Below, piece by piece: positions 5,553-11,342 of a DNA stretch of 11,342 nucleotides. The stretch lies in the NCBI GenBank assembly GCA_009827205.1, contig WUAK01000070.1, positions 1 through 11,342 of the forward strand, written 5' to 3'. Every line of letters starts with the position of its first letter. The stretch's first letter is position 1. The position numbers and the translations under genes are program-made. Below the pieces are notes generated by a model. That model ran no database searches, was not told where the DNA came from, and worked only from the letters and a program-made list of their open reading frames with translations. Origin of the DNA: Phycisphaeraceae bacterium (lineage in GTDB: Bacteria; Planctomycetota; Phycisphaerae; Phycisphaerales; UBA1924).

Positions 5553-7020
5553 CCGTCGCGGCGTCCTTGTGTTCTTTCTTGGTCTTCTGCCTCCCAGACC
5601 CCCTCGTGAGCGGTCTGTAGATCTCGATGACGAGCGTGTCGTCGTCGGGTGGGCCGTTGCGGTACTCGTCAACATGACCGAGCAGGGTCGCTGGCCAACC
5701 ACCCTCGGCCTGGATCGAGCTTGAGGCGAGAATCCCCTGCATGCCGAGGATGCCCAGCATCTTGCCCTCGCTGTTGCGCGCCTCTGTCGCGCCGTCCGTG
5801 TACGCGATGAACCGATCGCCGGTCGCGAAGTCAACCGACTTCGTCGAGGCGTCAAACGTTTCATCGTCAACGGCGCCGAGTAGAAACGTGGTCGAGTCGA
5901 GCTGATCGATCGAACCATCGGCGCGGATGTGAAACGCCGGCGGGTGCCCCGCGTTCGCGTAAACCATCGTGTGCTTACTCGGATCGACCTTGACCACGAG
6001 CCCGGTCACGAAGACCGAGTGCGATGCCATCGTGAGCCTGACGTAGCGATTGAGCAGCGCCAGCACTTCACCAGGCTCGATAAACGGATCCTCGGCGTAC
6101 AGTCGCGCCAGTTCGCCGTAGAGCCGGTTCACGGTGAGCGCCGCGGGAATGCCGTGCCCCGTGACATCCAGCACGACAACAGAGAGCGTCTCTTCGCTGC
6201 CGTCGTCGTTCGGACAGTGGTTGATGTGGAGATAGTCGCCGCCGATCTGCCTCATGGGCTGATAGCGGTAGGTGAAGCAGATCTCCCCGGATGTCTTGGG
6301 CGCCGGGAACATGGCTTCGTGAATCCGGCGCGCATCAGTGAGTTCCCGACGAACCTCGCCGTAGCGGCGCTGAAGGAAGTAGAACTGAGACTCGCGGAGC
6401 CTGCTCGAAGACCGGTACCAGGCGATGAAAACACCCGGCAACACAAAGATCGAGGTGAGCAGCACACCGAACAAACGGTCGAATCCGAATCCGCCCTCGA
6501 TCGGGGTGAGCTTGCAGATCGCGTTGATCCCAAGAACCGCCCCGACGACCAGCAGCGCTTGACGGACAGTCCATGGCAGGAAGCACGTCGCGATCGTGAA
6601 CGAGATGACAAACCCGAGCAGCCCGCTTGCGAACGGCAGATCGAGCACGCGCATCCCGATGTTGATCAGCCCGTCGGCGATCACGAGAGCGATAGACAGA
6701 TTGACGAGCTTGGCCGCGTCGTGCTTTTTGAATGAAACGTACAGGAACCCCGCGAGGTACATCACGCTCCAGAGCACGAAGAATGCCAGCGTTGCCATCA
6801 TCCTGCCATCGATGGGCATACCCGCGATCTCGGGGTTCTCGCCTGACATACTGGTGACGACGAGCAGCAGAATGAGAGCGGTGGACAGAATGCCTAGCCC
6901 GCCCATGATCCCGGTGAACCACCTGAACCGGCGCGAGAGCAACGAGCCCATCTGGGTCGCAAACTCGTGCTGAAACTCGGTTGTGTAGCTCGCGCTCGAA
7001 CCTGCCAAGGGACACCCCAC
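5542..7020 (-). CDS. Membrane-bound SpoIIE/RsbU-type PP2C serine phosphatase
   Basis: A 492-residue protein with about six transmembrane helices (roughly 36-56, 74-94, 105-121, 133-150, 153-170, 183-202), a short coiled linker with RELTDARRIHEAMFPA (225-240), then a SpoIIE-type PP2C domain. Metal-binding acids are present: GGDY (Asp262), LDVTGHG (Asp285), YTDGATEA (Asp409) and DDDTLV (459-464). Such enzymes usually dephosphorylate anti-sigma-factor antagonists (STAS proteins) in partner-switching circuits; no STAS or anti-sigma gene is in the window. No recognisable extracellular sensor domain is visible, so sensing may occur in the membrane. The basic tail RQKTKKEHK is unusual. The start is uncertain: GTG 7020 gives the longest product, while ATG 6951 removes 23 residues and begins just before the first basic and hydrophobic segment; neither has a good ribosome binding site. 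The adenosyltransferase gene lies 63 bases upstream on the same strand. Confidence 0.88.
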   Translation of the reverse strand: MGCPLAGSSASYTTEFQHEFATQMGSLLSRRFRWFTGIMGGLGILSTALILLLVVTSMSGENPEIAGMPIDGRMMATLAFFVLWSVMYLAGFLYVSFKKHDAAKLVNLSIALVIADGLINIGMRVLDLPFASGLLGFVISFTIATCFLPWTVRQALLVVGAVLGINAICKLTPIEGGFGFDRLFGVLLTSIFVLPGVFIAWYRSSSRLRESQFYFLQRRYGEVRRELTDARRIHEAMFPAPKTSGEICFTYRYQPMRQIGGDYLHINHCPNDDGSEETLSVVVLDVTGHGIPAALTVNRLYGELARLYAEDPFIEPGEVLALLNRYVRLTMASHSVFVTGLVVKVDPSKHTMVYANAGHPPAFHIRADGSIDQLDSTTFLLGAVDDETFDASTKSVDFATGDRFIAYTDGATEARNSEGKMLGILGMQGILASSSIQAEGGWPATLLGHVDEYRNGPPDDDTLVIEIYRPLTRGSGRQKTKKEHKDAATVSP

Positions 7021-7083
7021 GTTTATCTCGAAGCGACGGCAACTTGTTCGCCGAACGGCGGCCGCACTTTCAGCAATCCCATT

Positions 7084-7692
7084 CTACTCGGAATCGCCGG
7101 ACAATGAACGATCTCCTCCTGGGATCCACAACACGTCACCCGGACCGCCGTCCTTCGACGCCGTATGACGGGCCAGTACAAAGAGCAGGTCCGAGAGCCT
7201 GTTGAGATACCGCAGGGGTTCAGCAACCTCGCTCTGTCCGACCTCGTCTGCTAGGTGTACCACCTCGCGCTCGGCTCGCCGCACTACGGCTCTCGCAACA
7301 TGCAGATGCGCCGCGAGCATCGTCCCGCCCGGGAGCACAAAGCTCGTGAGGCTGCTCAGCGCCGCGTTGATCTCGTCGATCCTCGCCTCGAGCCACGCCG
7401 TCTGTGCGCCCGTGACCCGCAGTGCGTCGCCGACGTGCTCACCCGGCTTCCGGGGAGTGCAGAGATCGGCTCCTACATCGAACAAGTCGTTCTGGATCCG
7501 GCGGAGCATCGATGAGACGTCGGCATCCGAAGCACCGCACGCCTCGGCCGCGACACCGATGAAGCAGTTGGCCTCGTCGACCGTGCCGTACGCCTCGACC
7601 CTTGCGTTGACTTTTGAGACACGTTCGCCTCCGCCGAGACCGGTCTCGCCCTCGTCGCCCGTCTTCGTGTAGATCTTTGTGAGCTTGACCAT
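7084..7692 (-). CDS. Cob(I)alamin adenosyltransferase, PduO type
   Basis: ATP:corrinoid adenosyltransferase that makes adenosylcobalamin, the coenzyme of radical mutases and some ribonucleotide reductases. The 202-residue protein carries the ATP-binding N-terminus IYTKTGDEGETGLGGGERVSK (7-27), the RVEAYGTVDEANCFIG helix (31-46), RIQNDLFDVGADLC, the signature FVLPGGTMLAAHLHVARAVVRRAER with its catalytic Arg region, and YLNRLSDLLFVLARH near the C-terminus. Size and all motifs match the PduO family (about 190 residues). ATG 7692 is preceded by AAAGGTG, and the longer frame would extend across the spacer into recJ. No other cobalamin gene is nearby, so it may serve scavenging. It is divergent from recJ with 74 bases between starts, and a phosphatase gene follows 63 bases downstream. 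Confidence 0.93.
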   Translation of the reverse strand: MVKLTKIYTKTGDEGETGLGGGERVSKVNARVEAYGTVDEANCFIGVAAEACGASDADVSSMLRRIQNDLFDVGADLCTPRKPGEHVGDALRVTGAQTAWLEARIDEINAALSSLTSFVLPGGTMLAAHLHVARAVVRRAEREVVHLADEVGQSEVAEPLRYLNRLSDLLFVLARHTASKDGGPGDVLWIPGGDRSLSGDSE

Positions 7693-7752
7693 AACGCACC
7701 TTTCATCCGATCCCGGTATCCGACAAGATCGTTCAACCGGGGCTCCGCGGGA

Positions 7753-7761
7753 TGCTAGTCT
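7753..7761 (+). promoter_or_regulatory. Candidate extended -10 box of recJ
   Basis: TGCTAGTCT fits the TGnTANNNT pattern and ends five bases before the recJ GTG. A start of transcription at or next to the GTG would make a leaderless mRNA, in line with the lack of a usable Shine-Dalgarno. No clear -35 was found. Confidence 0.35.
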
Positions 7762-7766
7762 AAGGC

Positions 7767-9512
7767 GTGTCACAAGCAACCCAACCCCAGCTACGAGGCC
7801 GATCAAAGCGTTGGTTGCTCAGCGGCACCGAATCTGAGCCCGGGCGCTCGCTGCTCGAACGCGTCCTGAAGGCTCGAGGGCTCGAGGGCGAAGAGGCCCA
7901 GGCGCAGCTCAACTCGACACTCAACGATCTGCACGACCCAACGTTACTGCCCGGCGCCGACAAAGCCGCGAATCGGCTGATCGTCGCCTTAAAGAACAAC
8001 GAACCCGTCATCATCTACGGCGACTACGACGTCGACGGGATCACCGCGACCGCGATCCTGTTCCACACACTCAGATCCATCGGTGGTCCCGATGCCGACG
8101 TGAGGACCTACGTCCCCCACCGCCTCGACGAGGGGTACGGGCTCAACGCAGACGCGATCCGCTCGCTCGCCGACGAAGGCGCCAAAGTGATCATCTCCGT
8201 CGACTGCGGCATCACCGCGTGCGACGAAGCCGACCTTGCAAAGTCACTTGGTGTTGACCTGATCATCACCGACCACCACAACCCCCCAAGCGATGGGAGT
8301 GTGCCCGACGCGTTCGCGGTCGTGCACCCGCGTGCTCAGGGTTCTTCGTATCCGTTCATCGAACTCTGCGGCGCGGGCGTCGCGTACAAGCTCGCGTGGC
8401 GGCTGCTCGTCATTGCTTGCGGCGACGAGCAGGGGAAACTCCCCAAAGACAAGCGTGAACTACTTCTCGAACTCCTCGCGTTTGCTTCGCTCGGCACGAT
8501 CGCAGATGTCGTCCCCCTGGTTGATGAAAACAGGGTCATCACAAAGTACGGGCTTGGGCGCATCCCTCGGTCGATGTTCGGCGGGCTCCGCGAACTCGTC
8601 TCCGCGTCGGGCCTCGACGGCGAGAAGATCGAAGCAGACGATGTGGGGTTCAGACTCGGACCACGCCTCAACGCGTGCGGCCGGATGGGCCACGCCGCGG
8701 ACGCGGTCGAGTTGTTCACAACCGCGACAGGCAAGCGTGCCCGCGAGATCGCTGAGGGTCTGCACGACCAGAACGAGTCGCGCCGATCGACCGAACGCAA
8801 GATTCTCGATCAGGCGATCGAACTCGCTGAAGCGCAGGGCATGACTGGTCCTGACCGCAGAGCGATCGTGCTCGCGCACGACGATTGGCACCCGGGCGTT
8901 GTGGGTATCGTCTGCTCGAGGCTTGTCGACCGCTTCGCAAGGCCCGCGATCCTGCTCTGCAAGCAAGACGGGAAGTACAAAGGCTCTGGCAGATCTATCC
9001 CGGCGTTCAACCTCCACGCCGGGCTCGAAGCAACTTGCGAACACCTCGCAAGCTACGGAGGCCACGACATGGCTGCCGGACTCTCGCTCGATGAGAAGGA
9101 TCTCGATCCGTTCGTCCGTGCATTCGTCGACTATGCCAACAACGCACTCACAACGGACGATCTCGTCAATGATCTCCGCGTGGACACACTCGCGGAAACT
9201 CAAGAGCTGACACCAGATGCGATCCGCGAGATTTTCAGGCTCCGTCCCTTCGGGATGGGCAACCCGAAGGTCAGGCTTCTGCTGAAAGGCGTACGCATCG
9301 ATAGAGACCCAGGTGTATTTGGCGCAAAGGGGAATCACCTTTCGCTTCACCTGAAACACGAGGGCCGCGCGCTGCGGTGCATCATGTGGAGCGGCGGCGT
9401 GTTACGAAACGAGCTGGCGCGGGGCCAGCTCGTCGATGCGGTCGTCTCGCCGCAGATCTCTTCGTATTCTGGTCAGGTCGAGCCGGTCATCGATGACTGG
9501 CGTTTTGCCTGA
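7767..9512 (+). CDS. recJ: Single-stranded-DNA-specific exonuclease RecJ
   Basis: 5'-3' single-strand DNA exonuclease used in RecF-pathway recombination, mismatch repair and base-excision repair. The 581-residue protein has the full DHH core: GDYDVDG (85-91), SVDCGI (145-150), DHH (169-171), the fourth motif LGTIADVVPL (242-251) and GPRLNACGRMG (298-308). The DHHA1 domain follows with WHPGVVGIVCSR (374-385), GSGRSIPAFNL (406-416) and GGHDMAAGL (431-439), then an OB-fold region with FGMGNP (495-500). All metal-ligand motifs are intact and length is normal. GTG 7767 is the only upstream start, since an in-frame TAA lies at 7761-7763 and the conserved SKRW segment requires a start before residue 16. 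The gene is divergent from the cobalamin adenosyltransferase and ends six bases from the convergent TPR gene. Confidence 0.96.
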   Translation: MSQATQPQLRGRSKRWLLSGTESEPGRSLLERVLKARGLEGEEAQAQLNSTLNDLHDPTLLPGADKAANRLIVALKNNEPVIIYGDYDVDGITATAILFHTLRSIGGPDADVRTYVPHRLDEGYGLNADAIRSLADEGAKVIISVDCGITACDEADLAKSLGVDLIITDHHNPPSDGSVPDAFAVVHPRAQGSSYPFIELCGAGVAYKLAWRLLVIACGDEQGKLPKDKRELLLELLAFASLGTIADVVPLVDENRVITKYGLGRIPRSMFGGLRELVSASGLDGEKIEADDVGFRLGPRLNACGRMGHAADAVELFTTATGKRAREIAEGLHDQNESRRSTERKILDQAIELAEAQGMTGPDRRAIVLAHDDWHPGVVGIVCSRLVDRFARPAILLCKQDGKYKGSGRSIPAFNLHAGLEATCEHLASYGGHDMAAGLSLDEKDLDPFVRAFVDYANNALTTDDLVNDLRVDTLAETQELTPDAIREIFRLRPFGMGNPKVRLLLKGVRIDRDPGVFGAKGNHLSLHLKHEGRALRCIMWSGGVLRNELARGQLVDAVVSPQISSYSGQVEPVIDDWRFA

Positions 9513-9518
9513 CCAGGT

Positions 9519-10775
9519 TTACTCTGCGTCGGCAGGGAAGCTTGCGACGCCGTCGCCTTCGACACGCAGGAGGCTCAAGAGGAGCTCCGCACGCTCGTTG
9601 GCCGGATCGAGTTCAAACGCGGTGATGTAGCTCCGCTCGGCTGCGTCACGCATACCCAGATCGTGCTCGATCATGCCCCTAAGCAGGTACGCCTCAGTGG
9701 GCATGGCTGCCTTCTGGAACCCCGTCTGGAGCGTGGTGAGGGCGGCACTTGAGTCGCCGTGCTTGCGCTGCCAGAGCGAGCGGTACAGGTAGCCCTCGGG
9801 CCGGTCGGGTGCCAGCTCGATGATGCGCTGCGCCGATTGGCGGAGACGCGACATGTCGTTGATGCTGTACGACAGAGCGCCAAGGTCGAGCCAGGCGCTC
9901 AGATCGTTCTTGCCTTCGCGTGCCTCGGTCAGCTCGATCAGAAGCTCGCGGGCTTCCATCTTGCGGTCGAGTTCGAGCAAGCAGCGTGAACGCAGCCTGA
10001 GTATGTCGCGGCGGTGCTCGTAGCCCTCGTAGTCGAGAAGCTGCGCGATGTTGTGCTCTGCCTCAGCGAATCGTCCAAGGTTCATCTGTGCGTTGATGAG
10101 ATCCTCAAGGATCGCCGGCTCGTCGGACGCGAGCGTCCACGCGGTGCGGAAGAGTTCTTCTGCCTTCTCGTCATTGCCGTTGATCGCGGCGAGATGACCG
10201 AGCGTTTGCTGCACACCGGCGTTGTGACCGAACACGTTCGAACGCTCGGCAAGATATGCCTCTGCTTCGTCGGTACGTTCCAGATCGATCAGCAGCTCAG
10301 CCGAGGCAACGGCGTACAGCGCTTCTGCGGGGTCGAGTTCCGCGACCTTCTGGTAGTAGGTCAGCGCGGTTTCGTACTGCGTCAACCGCTCGTGCACGAT
10401 GCCGAGGAAGTAGATCGCGTCGATCGATGTCGGGTCGATGATCTCAGCACGGAGAAGCGAGTCGCGTGCCTCCTCGAGACGTCCCATCTCGAACAGGATC
10501 TTGCCCTTGAGCGTGTGGCTCTTGGCGACCGACGGGTTGAGCCCGAGTGAGTCGTTGATGCTCTCGAACGCCCGCTCGAGATCGCCTGCCATGTAGGACT
10601 CATTGGCCATCTCCCACTTCGTGGCGCTCTTGATCTGCGCCATGCGTTGGTGGGCGAGCGTCAGGCCTTCAGAGGTTGATTTGCCGTGCCCCGTGCACCC
10701 GGTCTGGATCGCCGAGACGGCGAGTCCGAGAACCAGGGCCGAGCCGAGAGACGCTGTGCGTCGTGACTTCGTCAT
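9519..10775 (-). CDS. TPR-repeat lipoprotein
   Basis: A 418-residue probable lipoprotein made almost entirely of tetratricopeptide repeats. The N-terminus MTKSRR plus a hydrophobic core ends at QTGC (Cys27); the -3 residue Gln is atypical for a lipobox, so acylation is likely but not certain. About ten 34-residue helix pairs follow from residue 50 to 393. Clear examples are 84-117 (AKSHTLKGKILFEMGRLEEA), 118-150 (AIYFLGIVHERLTQYETAL) and 360-393 (EAYLLRGMIEHDLGMRDAA). Such proteins act as scaffolds or pilotins in envelope assemblies, for example TadD or PilF, but no tad or pilus gene is visible here. ATG 10775 was chosen because GGAG lies nine bases upstream; an upstream TTG at 10790 overlaps that site. 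The gene follows the acidic-tailed protein by 42 bases and is probably in its operon. Confidence 0.85.
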   Translation of the reverse strand: MTKSRRTASLGSALVLGLAVSAIQTGCTGHGKSTSEGLTLAHQRMAQIKSATKWEMANESYMAGDLERAFESINDSLGLNPSVAKSHTLKGKILFEMGRLEEARDSLLRAEIIDPTSIDAIYFLGIVHERLTQYETALTYYQKVAELDPAEALYAVASAELLIDLERTDEAEAYLAERSNVFGHNAGVQQTLGHLAAINGNDEKAEELFRTAWTLASDEPAILEDLINAQMNLGRFAEAEHNIAQLLDYEGYEHRRDILRLRSRCLLELDRKMEARELLIELTEAREGKNDLSAWLDLGALSYSINDMSRLRQSAQRIIELAPDRPEGYLYRSLWQRKHGDSSAALTTLQTGFQKAAMPTEAYLLRGMIEHDLGMRDAAERSYITAFELDPANERAELLLSLLRVEGDGVASFPADAE

Positions 10776-10817
10776 TTCAGTCCACTCCAAAGTTGAATCG
10801 GGTCGCTCGAGGCTGCC

Positions 10818-11342
10818 TTACTCGTCGTCTTCCACGGGGAAGTCGGCGAACTCGGTGTTGTCCGTCTCCTCAGCTGTATCGGCTTCGGAGGCGGGCATGT
10901 CCTCGATGAATTCAGCAGTCTCATTCTCGAAGATCGAAGGGTCGTAATCCTTGCGCTCTCCGGGAACGCCGATCCGCTGCAGGTTTGAGACGGATTCGTT
11001 CTCGTTCTGGTCGGCATCGAACATCTTGTCGATCTCGCCCGAGATGACCTCATCCAGGAAGCTGGCGTTCCAGGAGTTCTCCTCGCCTGTGAGACGCTCG
11101 AGCATGTCGATGACCACAGTCTGGGTCGGGTCAAGCGCGAGAGACTGCTTGATCTTGAAGAGAGCCTTCTTGTACTCGCCCTTGCGGATGAGTTCCTGAG
11201 CCGCGACGTTGTAGTTCGCGGTCATCTTAGTGCGGCTCCACGGGAGCAGGCCCTTGCGGATGCCGGTGCGAGCGTTGTCGATGGTCGCCATCGCGCGATC
11301 GGCTTCGTCGAGGAGGATCTGATCGTTCACGATGGTCGGCTT
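10818..11342 (-). CDS. TPR-like protein with acidic tail, 5'-incomplete
   Basis: The C-terminal 174 residues of a protein whose frame is open to the right edge of the window; the GTG at 11330 is internal or an unlikely start because the frame continues upstream. Residues 43-75 of the visible part (YNVAAQELIRKGEYKKALFK to ALDP) form one TPR-like helix pair. A helical, charged segment LDEVISGEIDKMFDADQ follows (96-112), then a low-complexity acidic tail from about 140 (repeated E, D, T and A, ending PVEDDE). No signal peptide or membrane segment is visible in the available portion. I do not recognise the family. The downstream TPR lipoprotein gene starts 42 bases after the TAA, so both likely act in one envelope or secretion process. 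Confidence 0.75.
   Translation of the reverse strand, partial: KPTIVNDQILLDEADRAMATIDNARTGIRKGLLPWSRTKMTANYNVAAQELIRKGEYKKALFKIKQSLALDPTQTVVIDMLERLTGEENSWNASFLDEVISGEIDKMFDADQNENESVSNLQRIGVPGERKDYDPSIFENETAEFIEDMPASEADTAEETDNTEFADFPVEDDE

Noticed and set aside
5929..6735. Open frame of 268 codons on the plus strand opposite the phosphatase gene
   Set aside because: It is rich in Arg, Asp and Glu from codon complementarity, has no domain, and opposes an intact PP2C domain.
7049..7060. Inverted repeat CGCCGAACGGCG between the adenosyltransferase and phosphatase genes
   Set aside because: Only a four-pair stem with a four-base loop is feasible, there is no U-tract, and such repeats are common at this GC content.
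7693..7806. Longer start for the cobalamin adenosyltransferase and a possible cobalamin riboswitch in its leader
   Set aside because: The extension overlaps the recJ start and is not family-like. The spacer is only 74 bases with no B12-box-like sequence, too short for the riboswitch.
8460..9359. Open frame of 299 codons on the minus strand inside recJ
   Set aside because: It is antisense to conserved RecJ motifs and has no recognisable domain.
10776..10790. TTG start at 10790 for the TPR lipoprotein
   Set aside because: The TTG overlaps the GGAG that serves the ATG at 10775, and the shorter protein has a normal signal-peptide N-terminus.
1..11342. tRNA or rRNA genes, CRISPR arrays, insertion sequences, toxin-antitoxin or defence cassettes
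   Set aside because: No clover-leaf candidates, regularly spaced repeats, transposases or paired toxin-antitoxin frames were seen. The MazG-like gene is a stand-alone pyrophosphohydrolase, not part of a mazEF module.

Overview
The window is a compact, GC-rich bacterial chromosomal segment with twelve protein-coding genes. I see no RNA genes, insertion sequences, CRISPR arrays or phage genes, and no gene-free stretch longer than about 225 bases. The mix suggests a didermic bacterium, most plausibly Planctomycetota (perhaps class Phycisphaerae): several lipoproteins, long TPR proteins, a six-helix SpoIIE-type phosphatase, a short rpsL-rpsG unit and few Shine-Dalgarno sequences. This placement is inference; no marker here was compared with a database.

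Layout, left to right. (1) 6-713 (+): RimJ/RimL-type GNAT acetyltransferase, tail-to-tail with (2) 710-1936 (-): membrane-anchored YkuE/LpxG-like metallophosphoesterase. (3) 2004-2495 (-) rpsG and (4) 2614-2985 (-) rpsL form a short ribosomal unit, closed by a strong 13-bp hairpin at 1952-1981. (5) 3209-3811 (-) LpoB-family lipoprotein and (6) 3838-5175 (-) COG3014-type lipoprotein form a two-gene envelope operon. (7) 5235-5552 (+) MazG-like pyrophosphohydrolase diverges from that operon across an AT-rich promoter region carrying a perfect 12-bp palindrome. (8) 5542-7020 (-) SpoIIE/RsbU phosphatase and (9) 7084-7692 (-) PduO-type cobalamin adenosyltransferase lie on the same strand. (10) 7767-9512 (+) recJ diverges from the adenosyltransferase and runs into (11) 9519-10775 (-), a TPR lipoprotein with about ten repeats. 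Its upstream partner (12), 10818 to the right edge (-), is a 5'-incomplete protein with one TPR-like unit and a strongly acidic tail.

How the genes work together. Most are housekeeping: translation (rpsL, rpsG), recombination and repair (recJ), nucleotide sanitation (MazG-like) and B12 activation. The accessory interest lies in the cell envelope. LpoB is known from Escherichia coli as the activator of PBP1b, and here it follows a COG3014-type lipoprotein in a lineage whose peptidoglycan synthesis is often described as atypical. The TPR lipoprotein and its acidic partner are a second candidate envelope or secretion unit. Three convergent gene pairs have almost no space between stop codons, and three genes have a TANNNT box directly upstream of the start and no Shine-Dalgarno, suggesting leaderless mRNAs. 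I found no clear new defence or mobile system; the best leads are the LpoB/COG3014 pair and the unusual regulatory architecture.
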